From Hofstenia miamia (taxonomy: Eukaryota > Xenacoelomorpha > Acoela > Hofsteniidae), in contig CABFPE010000008.1 of assembly GCA_900660155.1 (NCBI GenBank), forward strand, positions 2,407,806 through 2,441,157: 33,352 nucleotides of DNA, given 5' to 3'. The stretch's first letter is position 1. Each line of letters begins with the position of its first letter. Shown piece by piece: positions 9,581 to 21,768 of this stretch. Made by a program: the position numbers and the translations under genes. The notes below the pieces were generated by a model. The model did no database searches. It had not been told where the DNA came from and saw nothing but the letters and a program-made list of their open reading frames with translations.

Positions 9581-11992
9581 AATTACCTGGATTTTTTGCC
9601 AAAAAGGTGGCAAAATGCTGCCAACATTTTGGTTAATTTGTGCAATTTTTCAGAATCTTTTTATATATATTTGGCAAAACAGTTCGATTATTTTTGAGCA
9701 AACTGTTACAAATCAAAATAATGGCTTAACAATAAAAATTAGAAATTTGATGAAAGCTTTTTAATAGTATTTTTTCTTTTTTGATTTTTTATGAAACATT
9801 TAAAATTCTAGAAGTGCAAAGAACAGTATCGCTAAATTCTACATACAAGGGAGCAGGATATCCTCATCGTAAAGTAATCCAGAACATTTTGTATTAAAGA
9901 TTGGCAATTGAAAAACCTCATTTAACTGCACTTGCAACTTATCACTATATGCATATTCTCACAAATATATTTCTTATTCCACTTGATCAACTGACTCTAG
10001 TAGGGGAAACATTTTTTTCAAAAGAATCAATTCATTATGTTGATCTAGCACTTGTTACCAATCAGTAATTTACAGGGACAATGGACTCAAACCCATCTCA
10101 TCTCCACTTAGTTGTCTTTGCTCAGTCACAACAACTTGTGGAACAAATAATAATTTACACCAATTTTCGAGTTCAAAGATTAAGATACACATGCATAATT
10201 TAAATTTGTAAAAATATTCTGAGTAATGGCACCCAAACAAGTATACATTTCCAGTATTGTGAAAGTAAACAAAGATGTACTATTCCTTGAGTAAAGTGGC
10301 GTGAGTATAAATTGAACACTGGATATTGATTCAATAATAGCAAAACCATTTTACTCACTGAAAAACTTTGAGGCTACCTAAAATTTTACATGTGGACGAT
10401 CATATAAACTTTAACAGAAACTATATTAATAGTGTTACACACTATCTGTTGTAAAAGCATTGCATATGCAATGCTAGCATTCCAAATAATTCAAGATTGT
10501 TTCCAAATGTTCCAAACTATTTCAACTACATACAACCTATCATAGTGACTATGATTTTTGTAAAACAGAATTTCTTAATTGTTAGTAGATATGTTACATA
10601 TTTTAGTGTAGTTGACCAATTTTGGGAAGAACCACTTTATTTTTACAAATTTATGCTGATAAGATTAGAAGAAATATTCCCCAAATAGCCAAGTCCCATC
10701 ATGGCCTTGGTGTTTTATGGATCCATTTTAACACTAAAACAGTGATTAATCCTTGAGAAAAAATGTACATCTCATGTTTAAAATACCAATTTTTGGAATA
10801 GAAAAAAAATTTATATAAATATCAAATTCAATGAGATTATCAACATATTTAGATGCACATGTATCGCGTTGCAAGTGCTAAGTAAACAGATGTCATAGGA
10901 TAGGAGATCAAATATCGTAACTGCTGTCGATCTAAACGAATTTCCATTACTGGTTAGATTACAAAGAAGGTTGTAGTTATACATTAAGCCTCAGTATTTA
11001 CAAGTGTTAAATCGATTAGCAGGAACAATGTTGGAGTTGTACCCGCTACAAAAAGGATAATACATGTAAAAATTTGGTAAAGCCTTAGTCGATGTAACCG
11101 TATCTCAGCTCTGTACAGATTCTACAATATTTTAGCTAAGGCTAAATCGTAATCTGTGCAAAGTCCTTGGTTGATTTGAAAGCCTGAAAATGCAAAGGAG
11201 AAAATTGCTACCAATGATAAATTTTGTGATCCTACTTAATTATCTTTGCAATCCTTGACTCAAGCAATAAATAAATCAAAAACAAATTTCGTTTAGAAAA
11301 GTTCATCATTATTCAGCAATATCAATACAAAAACATCAAAGGGTGTTAATCAAATGTTCCTCAATTTATGTATTCCTGCATCAAAAGTCACATACTTTGT
11401 TAAATTCATAACATAGAGAAAATATTTAATTGAAAATAATGCATGTTACTTAAATAAATTTTGCTAATTTCACAATTTATACACAGATAAAATACGTAAT
11501 TATTCATGTGTTACAATCGTTACAAATATTATATATTACTATTATATGATTATGTTGGAATAGCTAAATGGGTATGCACGTGTACAATGTCATAGTTTCT
11601 ATCCATAACGTAAGCCTATGACTAAAATTCCAACGAAACAGTTCGCAATGCAGATATTTTGCAAGCAGTATAAACTAATTAGCAATTAATTAAAGAATGA
11701 ACCAAATGCCAAGTAACGAAAATCATAAAAACTGATCACAGATTCGATATCATGATCATACCATCCAAATTAAGCTGAGCTATTGATTTTTAGTATTATT
11801 CCTTCCTTGGTGCACCAACATTATAGTATTTTATGTTTTATAAAGGTTGTCAACCTCAACAAGATTTGGATATATTTGTCAATTTACTTAAGTAATATTA
11901 TTTAGATGAAGCAAATCCAATTCCTCTTTAAATTCTGCATTTTGATTTTGAATCCCCATTCAAATCAATAAGAAAAATTAATATTTATATTG
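9581..11992. other. AT-rich non-coding stretch
   Basis: No gene recognised in 2.4 kb. A small hairpin, TTTTGCCA/TGGCAAAA, lies at about 9594-9615. The open frame at 10497-10688 shows no family motif. Confidence 0.5.
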
Positions 11993-13052
11993 TACGAGGT
12001 TGAATTAAAATGTTCACGTAATTTATTTTAAAATTTCAAGAAGTTAAAACCTGCATGACCATCTCACTGAGCGTCTGCCTTGAGATTGGCACCCACTATC
12101 ATCTTGTTCAAGTTTCTACGTCGTTAAGGTTATCCAGAAGAGAAGTTGCTTTAAATTCTATGGAAACACACATTTTGAGATAAGGACGTCCGATCATTGA
12201 AGCTTAGAAAACGTTTACATGATTCATGCTCCAAAAGACGGTTGTCTTCAAGTTGATTCAGCGATTCAAGCAAGGAAAATACTACTTTGATGATTACCAT
12301 CGCTCTTAAAGACCAGGCACCTCAATAAATGATGAAAACATTAAAACTGCTCAAATATATTTGAAGATCAGCGAATAACAGTCCCTTAGATAGCTTTATA
12401 CCTGACATTTCCTATGGGTAGGCAAATTCAATTCTCTAAGTAACTTGGAAGTAAATAAGCATTATGAGTCCCAAAAGCATTGCAACCTGATCAAAAAATA
12501 TCTTCGATAGGTTCTCAAAAGTCCGCTCAAAATTTTTTGCCGCGGTTTTCGGTATTAATGGGATGGAATCCTGTCAGAATACTTTGAGAATCAAAGGACA
12601 GAAACAGGAAGTCACTAGGTTAAGATTTTGCCAAAAATGAATAGCCGGCTTGATTAAAAAATGCAAGGGAAGCTCATGGTGTGATGGGGTCTTTTTTCAT
12701 CATGACAATGCACCAGCGAATTCTTCAAGGGTTGTACAAGATACCCGTCAAGAATGTCCCCTTCCAGCATAGAAGTGATTTGGCTCCAACAGACATCTTC
12801 CCTTTTCTATATCTTAAGAAAATCCTCAAAGGTAACAATTCTAATGAGATAGAAGTAGGAAAACACTTTGCACTATTTGGCACCAAAAATATTGTCCAAA
12901 ATTTTAGAAATATATTCTTTGAATCTGAAAGAATCAACTTGAGAAGTGTTACTAATCTGAATAGCAGCTCTGCGGAAAAACTATCTGTAGTGAACATTCA
13001 AAATTAGTAAATTTATTAAAAATTCCACGAATTTCTTGATTCTTTCTCGTTA
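11993..13052 (+). mobile_element. Dead mariner-like element with both ends
   Basis: The left end follows a TA (11993-11994) and begins CGAGGTTGAATTAAAATG, close to the CGAGG-type ends of mariner elements. The right end, read inward on the minus strand from 13050, begins ACGAGAAAGAATC before a TA (13051-13052) and can be aligned to the left end over roughly 35 bases with mismatches and gaps. The span is about 1.06 kb, against about 1.3 kb for intact mariners. The ends enclose a decayed transposase in the same orientation. TA flanks fit the TA target duplication of this superfamily. Confidence 0.7.
12235..13007 (+). pseudogene. Mariner transposase pseudogene
   Basis: Recognisable pieces, in order and in shifting frames, are: a helix-turn-helix-like piece (VFKLIQRFKQGK, about 12247-12282), the RPGTS-NDENIK linker (about 12310-12345), the catalytic-site motif FFHHDNAPAN (second Asp, 12704-12706) and SDLAPTDIFPF followed by LKKILKG (third Asp, 12792-12794). 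The last two Asp codons are 88 bases apart, where a mariner DD34D spacing needs 105, so a small frame-breaking deletion lies between them. Several stops interrupt the N-terminal part. It cannot encode an active enzyme. Confidence 0.8.
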
Positions 13053-13676
13053 TATGACATTACTATTGTTGAATGAAATTGTATAATATAAATTACTATT
13101 GAACAAACAAATTATACTATGAAGAGTCTTATTAATTATGAGAGTCTACGTCACTTAAAACTGCGAAATTTTAACAGAAAAAGATTGTCATTTCCATATG
13201 ACCAAACATGCTATTCAAGTAATAATAGGAAAGGCACACACAAAAATTGTAGAGCCTAACTACGGTTATGTCACTAGGGGAACAATCGGGGCTTCTATAT
13301 TTAATTGGTTGTACCGATTAAGCCGGTAGTAACTAATAGCAAAAGCCTAGGGTCCCAACTAAACAATAGATCCTCGGTTATGGTAACAATAAGAGAAACC
13401 GGTAACGACTAATAGCAAGAGTTTCCTTGGTTACCTCTGATATACGTTATATTTTATGATATATTATTTAATATATATTTCAATATTTGTTTTTTAATTG
13501 AATTCTTTGATTTATTTGATTCATTTTGAAATTTCTCTTATTTTGATACTATTCATATGAATTAGAGCAGTTTTTTTATTGTCCTCTCAATTTAAATATT
13601 ACGTTGCTTAATTTAAACTTTGTTAATGAGAGAGAATTGTAAACGAATTGCAAGCATTAAATTATCTTGTACTCCC
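13053..13676. repeat. Non-coding stretch with scattered short direct repeats
   Basis: A motif of the form CCGGTAnnnACTAATAGCAA occurs at about 13322-13341 and 13398-13417. ACTAATAGC recurs at about 13957. These look like dispersed subunits of one repeat or long terminal region, but I could not define its ends. Confidence 0.35.
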
Positions 13677-13686
13677 TATATAAAAG
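13677..13686 (+). promoter_or_regulatory. TATA box (TATATAAAAG)
   Basis: A perfect TATA-box match directly upstream of the duplicated segment. No open reading frame follows. Together with the AATAAA at about 14175 it could belong to a retroelement long terminal repeat or a non-coding transcript; neither is shown. Confidence 0.35.
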
Positions 13687-13689
13687 TAG

Positions 13690-13914
13690 GGGAAAGTTGT
13701 AACTCGTTTGTTACAATTAATTAGTTTAGCTCAACGCTAGTGTTATTTTCTCTCTCTCACTGGTTTTATTTATCGTTATCTGCTATGATAATAATTAGAT
13801 NGGGAAAGTTGTAACTCGTTTGTTACAATTAATTAGTTTAGCTCAACGCTAGTGTTATTTTCTCTCTCTCTCACTGGTTTTATTTATCGTTATCTGCTAT
13901 GATAATAATTAGAT
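13690..13914. repeat. 111/113-bp direct duplication split by a single N
   Basis: Bases 13690-13800 and 13802-13914 are the same sequence. The only difference is two extra bases in a TCTCTC run in the second copy. A lone N at 13801 sits exactly at the junction. The copies start GGGAAAGTTGTAACTCG and end ATAATAATTAGAT. Two contigs that should have overlapped, but were placed side by side with a gap symbol, would give exactly this pattern. A real tandem duplication is possible but less likely. Confidence 0.9.
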
Positions 13915-15480
13915 AGGCTCTGATGACAATTTGGGAATCATGCGGAAACGAGATGCGACTAATAGCTGCTCCTTTCTCCAAACCGGATTATGGTCGCATT
14001 AGGTTAAGTGTTGGTATGCAGCTAGTTGATAAAAACTTGTTCTTTCCTTTTCGTTAGTACAAAAGCACATAACATTTTACACTTTGATTAAATCATACCT
14101 GTTGACCTGCACGAATGCATGGTAATTACCTGCTATTTATCTTATTTATTATCTATATGTAGATCTAGGGATAATAAACTTTATTGAGATAAATAATACA
14201 AAAGAGCAGCACCATTTGTTTTCTTCTAGGGAACACTTAGCTCGTGATGTATCTTTGGTGTGATGCCATGTTGAATTGGTGAACACAATTCTTCTTGGAA
14301 TCTAAAGGAAGCCAATTATGTTTAAATAACGATCATTGATTTGCGGAAATCGGAATTGGAGAAGGTTGACACTGTTTGTTTCTATAGCTATAGAGTACCC
14401 TTTTCTTGGAGTCAGATTACCAAATTAATAGTTTAACCTTATAACCAGCCCCCATCCGATTATGCACTACTATTAATGATTTTCATGGGCATATGTTGAA
14501 AATATTGAGTTAAACTAATTGCCATCTCAGAAATTGGAGTTTGTGTTCTATGTAAAATACTTTCCCAGATGGTTTATGAAACCCATCTTAGCATTAGAAT
14601 TGGTAATGGATCCCATATTGAATGTTATGGTTTTCTATTTTTATTTTTCATTGTAGTTGTTTAATAGCAACCACTTTGTAATCAAAATTTGTGTAAGAAT
14701 TTGTAACCAATGAAATGTTACTGTCATGTAAAATCAATTATTTTGTTACTTTAGCAACAGCACTGATTAAGGACAGTTTGCAAAATGCTATCTTTGCTAA
14801 TTCTTCTCATTTCATTGCAAGGTATTCATTACCATTAAATCCCAAGTTCACAAATAGTGGATCCCTGTGTATCATTCCCCATTATTTTGAAATATATTAA
14901 TTTCTTGATTTTTACTAGTTTTTCGTAGAATAATATTAATTATCGTCTTTTATCTATTATCTTTTGTTCTTGCTAATATTTTAATCATCTCCTGTAAAAT
15001 ATTGTCTAATTCTGATATTTTGAATGCTTGATAAATCAAAAAACAAGAATATTATAATGCAAAACTTATGCATTCTATTCTAAAAATGTCTTAATTACCT
15101 CTGGTATATTAATTTATTTACGACAGATTTGAAATCTAAGAAACACTACATTTTATTAATATAATGACATTTAATCTTTTTATTACTGTAATAGAAATTA
15201 ATATTTAAAATATAAGAAACTTCAAACCTTAGCAACAATATAAAATAAATTTATATTTCAACATCAACTAAAGAAAGTGACCTACCCCAAGCGCTTTTAT
15301 GGTTGTCATGCATTCTTGATAATTTTGTACACTTTCTTAAGCAATAACTGTCATCAACCAGAAAGAAAGCAAAGGCATTTTATGCAATAAAAACACGGGG
15401 TATAATCACTGATAGTCTGCAAAAAATAACTAATCAATACCATTATTTAAGGAGCACTGCACTGAAATAATACCTGTGGC
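13915..15480. other. AT-rich non-coding stretch
   Basis: No gene recognised. An AATAAA occurs at about 14175. The open frame at 14715-14900 has no family motif. Confidence 0.5.
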
Positions 15481-15544
15481 TCACTAGTAGACCAAATGAA
15501 CAGCGCAACAAGCATGACAAGAATCCTAACCCAAACCGACTGGT

Positions 15545-15568
15545 ACCGGTTCGTCGAGTCGAACCGGT
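15545..15568. repeat. GC-rich perfect hairpin in a GC-richer patch
   Basis: ACCGGTTCG (15545-15553) and CGAACCGGT (15560-15568) form a perfect 9-bp stem with a 6-base loop. It lies in a patch (15510-15700) of higher GC than the rest. About 270 bp away, CAGGGATGGTACCTGCAGG (15816-15834) resembles a hAT terminus and shares TGGTACC with 15542-15548. The patch may be a degraded DNA transposon, but I cannot define both ends. Confidence 0.5.
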
Positions 15569-15839
15569 TCCAAATCTGGGGATGAGTTGATTCTTGCAAA
15601 GCGAATCTATACAGCAGATTAAAATCGGATCACAAACGAGTCTATTTCAACAGGGTGCTTGAGCAACGTTTGAAATATGTCTGCTTATGAATGCTCGTGC
15701 GTTGTAATGCATTAGAAATGTTTGATTCGAATACAAAAGATTTTTGTCTTTCAAACTCATATTTCAATGTCTGCCAACTCTTATACAAAGTCTAACCGTC
15801 AACATTAAGTTAACAGCAGGGATGGTACCTGCAGGTGCT

Positions 15840-16550
15840 GGTCTTACCAGCGTTGGTAATGTGCAGGAAAAAATCAAAGAGCTTAATCAAATAAATTGAA
15901 TAAAATTTCACAAAACGATTATCCAAATTTTGTGTTTTTAGAATTTGCTATAAAATTTTGTAATATACATGTATTTTCATTAATAATAGTAAAACTAGGC
16001 ATTATTAGTGACATTTATAAATTCATAATATAGGCAAGAAAAATAATTTCTTAATCAGCCTTAATAATGGCTGCATATGGTTAGATGAGACATGTAATTG
16101 TATTTAAGTTCATGTATCTATAACATTTCTAATTGCAATTTTAATTGAGGTAAGGCCCCAAAATATATAAAATTGAATAAAATAATTTGAGTCAAGATCG
16201 TATTCCAGCTGAGTGTGGTAGTGATGCTAATATTATGTAGGCATACGTCTAAAAATAAAAAATTAATTGTTGATTTTTTTCATTCTTTTTATGAATTATA
16301 TTAACATTGATGTGGTAAACTAAATTGTGACTTATTTTTACATTTAAGTGAACTAAATCACATAGAAGTGATATCATACTATATAATAACAAATACATGT
16401 AGCAAGCTGAACTTTGACTTAACCAATCACTGCAGTTTCACGCAAATCTCCCGCTTTTATCGACTTTATTTTGGCATTCCTGATGTTGATGCATACATAG
16501 CATGTTCTGCATTTCTGCTGAGAAAATATACTAATGCCGGAATTTTCTTT
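15840..16550. other. AT-rich non-coding stretch
   Basis: Nothing recognisable. Confidence 0.45.
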
Positions 16551-16665
16551 TAGCATCAAAATATCACAATCGCTGGCCATTATGTTCAAAACAATTTATT
16601 GCTGCAAGAAAAAGGTACAAAAACTATAAACTACAAAAAGCTATTTACAAATATAATATTAAAAT

Positions 16666-16692
16666 GTGTGTGCGTGTGTTGTGTGTGTGTGC
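16666..16692. repeat. (GT)n microsatellite
   Basis: A short, slightly interrupted TG repeat (TGTGTGTGCGTGTGTTGTGT). It abuts the 3' side of the reverse-transcriptase relic that follows on the minus strand, where simple repeats often sit at LINE tails. Confidence 0.9.
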
Positions 16693-16695
16693 ATT

Positions 16696-16960
16696 TTATA
16701 CAAAATTTTCAAATGAATGTAGTTTATTATTGTCGCTAAGTAGGCATTGTCTATTAAAGAGGAATGTTCGCAATTTCTTTCTGAATTTCTTGTAATTTTT
16801 TTCAAATTTAATTTTTCTATTAAAGTTATTCCATAATTTAGTTGTTGTGTGGTGAAAACTATTAAAATATTTATCCACGCATAAAAATGTTGGAGACCGT
16901 TAATTTAATTTAATATACTGCTGAAAAATCTGTGAGTAAGGTTCCGGTATAATTTTTATT
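16696..16960 (-). pseudogene. C-terminal relic of a non-LTR retrotransposon ORF2
   Basis: On the minus strand this piece reads HHTTTKLWNNFNRKIKF, then NYKKFRKKLRTFLFNR. It matches the conserved tail of CR1/L2/Jockey-type reverse transcriptases: a 'LWNxLP..I' motif followed by 'FK..LK..L'. In-frame sequence upstream (IIPEPYSQIFQQ, up to about 16955) fits the preceding 'P..RT' region but contains a stop. Only the last 80 or so residues are left, as expected for 5'-truncated LINE insertions, and the GT repeat at its 3' end supports a LINE tail. Confidence 0.5.
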
Positions 16961-18858
16961 CTTCGCGGGTGTGGGCTATGTATTTAACACTTTCAGTGAA
17001 ATCGGGGTTTTAGATAACCATAAGTCGTCACACAAAAGTGGTTTGAAATGAACAACTATAGAGAAATATTTTCATAGTTGCGTAATACCTGAACTTGTTA
17101 CTGAACTTTGAGTAATGCTACACAATTACTGTAATTTTATCAAAATATCTTTGATACGTGAATATAGGAGTGCCTCATATAAGTGGTTTTAGTGATAAGC
17201 GAAATTAAAAATAAGTGGTATACGTGTTAGGTGGTTGCAATATGCGAATTAAATAATTTGGTTTGGGCGTGTGTTGGTTTCATAGAAATGAAGTGATGAT
17301 GACAAAAGTTAAGAAAGTTTAATAGCATATAAACGGAAGTTTTATGCAGTTTTCTAAACTTATGCGCAAACCGAAGAATAACAAATTTGAAATTTATATC
17401 TGTGAGTCCAAAATTTTTAATACTGATGTATGAGCAAAATATAAATTATATTTTTAAAATCCCTAATATATAACAGTACAATGAATGGAGTTCGTAGTAA
17501 ATATCTATAAATATGAAATGATGTATTACTGTGTTTAGAAATAAAATCGCAGAGCATAGCCATCTTTTATTCAAATACGTACAATCAGCTAAACATTGAA
17601 ATGGAGATTTCAAATTCACAAGCTGAAATTACCAATACTAGTTTCAGTCTTTATAGTGAGAACGGGTGACCAATAAGTTTATATAAAAATATATTTTCGT
17701 AACACCAATATATACGGCTTTGCAAAATTACTGTTCGTGAATCTCATTTTGAAATTCTTCAATATGAATGAAATAGGCCTAGGAGATGTGAAATGCTTAG
17801 AGTATTTAAGCAATTTAATTTATGACCAAAACTTAGTGGTCCTTTTATTATTTCCGTTCACAATAAAGAACCACAAAATCTTTTGCATATCGATCTACTA
17901 TCTAGATCTGAAAACATTTAGCTTGTTCCATTATTAACTTGCAAAAAATTAAATATCGAAAATTAGCATTTTGTGTCTTACTGACTCCAAATATTTCCTA
18001 AGCGGCATTCCAACTGCTGTTGTTTTTCAAGAATTCTATAACTAATTAGGATGACGTGTAATGTTAACTGACATTTTCCCAATCTTTTAAGATAAATCTT
18101 TGAATGTTCATCTTCCATATTAAGAATTCCTTTTATTCTTAATAAAAGACATATTTGAGTCCAAATTGTTAGAAGGAAAAATCGTACTCTTGAAATCTAT
18201 TCATTTATTGATGCTAACCAGAAGGTAAAACGCTAATTTTCTCTCAACAAGTTTTATGTAAAAAATAGAGAACATTTATAAAACTTATTGGTTACCCACT
18301 AGCTCATTCTTACTCTCGGCAAGTGGAAATGTCCGCATACAGAACGTTTCTTATGTACACATTTTTACTGGATTATCACCTAGTAGTAAATATTTTGTGG
18401 ATTTCTCTTACAATAATGGAAGTAACCAAACGTCTCCCAAATTCACTGTGTATACAGGTATATTTTCAAATTTTTATCAAACACTTCATTATATATATAT
18501 ACTATAAATATCTCTTACATTTATACTAAAACTAAGTACATTTTTGCCTAATGGTTATACCTATATCGCTGGTGAGAAGCAAACATGAACATGAACATTA
18601 TGCCATGATCATTACAGTCACAAAAATCCACATCTTGACAAATTTTTGCCATTCTGTTTTGTCCAAAAAATTTTTCAAATTAGAAACGCAATCATTTTTG
18701 TCCTCATTTCGATTTTAGATACCAATTAACATATCCTAATAATCAAGAAATCCTTAAAAAAATCGCAATATTAAGGCTATTTACTATGACAAATAAATCT
18801 AATTAAAGTTAAATACGCTCTGTCATAGTACGAATCGTAAATATAACTGCATAAAAAT
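16961..18858. other. AT-rich non-coding stretch
   Basis: No gene recognised in 1.9 kb. Open frames at 17737-17937 and 18323-18529 show no motifs and have AT-driven composition. Confidence 0.5.
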
Positions 18859-18896
18859 ATATAAATAAATAAATACATAAATACATAAATAAATAA

Positions 18897-18931
<35 letters not shown>
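18859..18931. repeat. Compound (AAAT/ACAT)n-(TA)n microsatellite
   Basis: A tetranucleotide tract of ATAA and ATAC units (18859-18900) runs straight into a pure TA tract (to about 18931). Confidence 0.95.
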
Positions 18932-18933
<2 letters not shown>

Positions 18934-19502
18934 TATATTCCCTAGAAAAAGGTGCTAGCTATTATCTCAGGCTATTTTTCAAATTCTCCCTTTCTTTAAG
19001 CCTATATTTTATGGTATTGTAAATAGCGCATACAGAAAGTTGTAGTAAAACGTTTAGTGAAAAGTATTCAGAATTACAAAGAAAGCTTAATGCATTTTAA
19101 TCTGAGATTTGCAAGAAACTTGAGGAAATTTAAGAACTTGGTACAAAAATACCTCTCAAAATATACAGTGACTGAAAAACAAAATATTGTAAAGATAAAC
19201 ATAAGTCTGACTTGCCCTATAAATTCGAAGTTAAAATTAAATGTATCAATAAATAAAGCATATTATAGATTTTAAAGACTGAATTGTGAAAGTCTTCATG
19301 AGTGACCTTAGCAATTACGAAAACGCTGTTGACTGCTGCATAGGGAAAGGATTTTATACTACCAGGCAAAGCAAAGTTTGAACTCAAAGAAGAAATCTTG
19401 TTTTGTACCACTAATCACTCTGTAGATATTTGTACATCTTTAATTATATTTTGTCCCTTCCTTCCTAGCAATCAATGCTTAATTTCTTACTAAGACAAAT
19501 GA

Positions 19503-19673
19503 CGTAATCATATATTTCTTGCAGTTGTGAAGATCTGGCTAAAGAGCATCACTTTTCAAAGTATATGCTACTCCTATGCTACAACTGTTTTCAAGAATAG
19601 GTTTCTGTTGGAAGAAGATCTATCCCTAAAAAAATCCAAGAAGATGAAGACGAAGATGCATAACACTTTCTAG
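19503..19673 (+). other. Possible terminal coding exon or relic
   Basis: A pyrimidine-rich tract ending TTTCTTGCAG (to 19524) could be a splice acceptor. After it one frame stays open for about 48 codons to a TAG at 19671-19673. It reads VKIWLKSITFQSICYSYAT, then LLEEDLSLKKSKKMKTKM, with a basic tail. There is no ATG and no recognisable family, and no clear poly(A) signal follows. It is a weak candidate and may be chance. Confidence 0.15.
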
Positions 19674-21085
19674 CTGAATTCTATATGTAGATTATTATTA
19701 TCTATAGCTAGAAATTTAAAATTTTGAATAGGTAATTTTGTTTTTGCTCAGAATTTTGTTAAAAAATAACTATTTGTGAACTTTGCACCTTTTATTTTTT
19801 ATACAGGTTACTAGATTTTTTAGATATTTCCCTTTCTTTCTTAGTGATATTTTTAATATTGATTAAAAAATTGGGGTGCACAGCCTCCCCCCCCTCATAA
19901 GGAGATGTACAATTTTAATCGGGATTTTTTTCAATGAAAGAACTATCTAAAAAGGACTGGATGCAGAAAATCATCAAGATTGAAGGTTCCTTTTTCAAAA
20001 AAACAATTTTGGCCGTTTTTTGCCATTTGCGACATTGTGCGTCGTGGCGAAGGTGACGAAGGAGAAAAATTCTTGCATTCAAAACATCAACAATTTCCAG
20101 ATTTCGTAATGATAAACACAATTTTATCCGGGACCTGATCATCATAGAGTTTTTGATTTCAATTGTAAAATAATTAGGTATATTTAAATAATTAGATTTC
20201 ATGTTATGTTTACATTTTTTATATTCTAGTAAATAAATAGTGAGAGTGTAAACATTAGAATACTTCAATAAATTTCATTCTACTTTATCTATTTCAAATA
20301 TGTGAGAATGTTCCTCTTTAAGAGGCATCTCTAATCAATTCGAAATTCTTGTTTGAGCCCCTGAGTATCATAGACTCTTGAAAATGCCATATAGAATTTT
20401 CAATTTCAGTGTACAGATTTTATAAGAAGTTGTAGCATATCCATAGTTGTAGAAAATTTCTTAACAAGTGTCGAGTGGCAATTAAATGGGTTAGATGACA
20501 GGGATTGGGCCTACGTTTTCTGGTTTGTGTTACTAAGGACCAAGAGGAATGAAATTTTTAAAGATCAGCCTACCACAACTAGGAACAGCGCAACAGCACA
20601 CTGCCTTATCGACTCAATTGTGTTAGCCATTCTTAATAAAGGCCATGCATGCATATACGTAGGGAAAAATATTCATTATACTGATTCCGTTTGTTAGGTT
20701 AAAGGAAGTTGGAAAAGTAGTAGCATTTAGTTCATTTCTGTTTTGGTTAGCATGACAAAAAGTAGCATACTACTACATTCCCCTACAAATGATATTTCAA
20801 TAGTTGCAAGATAATGTGTCTATCTAACATCAATATTAAAAATACAATTGAGATGTAGTCTATCAGATTATTTGTGACAGTGCGGTAATCATCAAATTTA
20901 TGTTCGTGCTCATATTAATAAAGATTGCCAAATGAGTGATGCGGTTAAAATAGAAGTAGGCTGTCCTTGATTTCCTTACACGTGTTACTTGAAAAAGATT
21001 TTAGAACGTAATCCTGGGTGGTTTGGGTAATAGAATAACATGTAATCAAAAGCATTGAGATCCAAGCGGTTTGTTAGAAATTTGT
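19674..21085. other. Non-coding stretch
   Basis: No reliable gene. A block at 19873-19897 with a C-run (CACAGCCTCCCCCCCC) resembles the G-rich subterminal parts of hAT-like MITEs, but no partner end was found. The minus-strand open frame at 19915-20268 shows no family motif. Confidence 0.4.
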
Positions 21086-21650
21086 TTAAGTATAGCAAAT
21101 CATAAAATTGAAATAGTAGAGGAACTGGGAATAAGTTATAACTAAGAAGTCAGATTTTATATTTTCCGATTTTTTAGTCCACTTAGTATATCGACACTGT
21201 AAACATTCTGATTTATCAACATCTCCTGAGAATATAAACCAAATTTGAGGTGCATACATGAAGTAAGTCAGGATTAAAGATTTGTAAAAAGTAAGTTTTA
21301 CGTAGTATGAAGTATTAATAAAAAAAGAGTGATTACACTTTTTTATTGTTTTAGAAATATGTAAAGTCCAGGATAAATCATGACGAAAATGCATATCAAG
21401 ATCTTTAACATATGTAATATGCTTAAACATTGAACCATCTATTTGAATAGACGAATTAGATATAGGATAAGAGATATACTCACATTTTTTTATTAAATGT
21501 CATTTTGTTGTTATTTTTTGTCCAAACTACAAGAGAAAAGTAATCATCTTTAACATTTTGTAAAGATGGAGAAAAAATTTCTAGATCAGCAGTGAATAAG
21601 TATGGGGTGCGATTAGACAACAAGATGGAATGTCATTTATACATATGAGA
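21086..21650 (-). pseudogene. Reverse transcriptase relic of a non-LTR retrotransposon
   Basis: Reading the minus strand downwards from 21650: INDIPSCC, then after a frameshift FTADLEIFSPSLQN (where the family has the catalytic FADD), then W-KNNNKMTFN (the 'W..KW.M.LN..K' motif), a second frameshift, then SSIQIDGSMFKHITYVKDL and LSWTLHISKTIKK ('VKDLGV..D..L.W..HI'), and LTFYKSLILTYFMYAPQIW ('LYKSLV.P.LEYAS.VW'). This order is that of the palm-to-thumb part of CR1/Jockey-type reverse transcriptases. At least two frameshifts and a damaged catalytic box show it is dead. Confidence 0.75.
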
Positions 21651-21768
21651 AAGTATTTAAACATAAAATCGAAAGTTTATGATTACATGTAAAAATAGAT
21701 GAGCTAGTTGCAGCAATATCAGAAAATTGGGGCTGCAGAAAGCATTTGTTGTTATTTGGTAGATTTAG

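Noticed and set aside
12725..12997. 90-residue minus-strand frame
   Set aside because: Antisense shadow of the mariner transposase.
19915..20268. 117-residue minus-strand frame
   Set aside because: Moderately long, but no recognisable family, no conserved-looking motifs and an overlapping C-rich repeat-like edge. I cannot support it as a gene.
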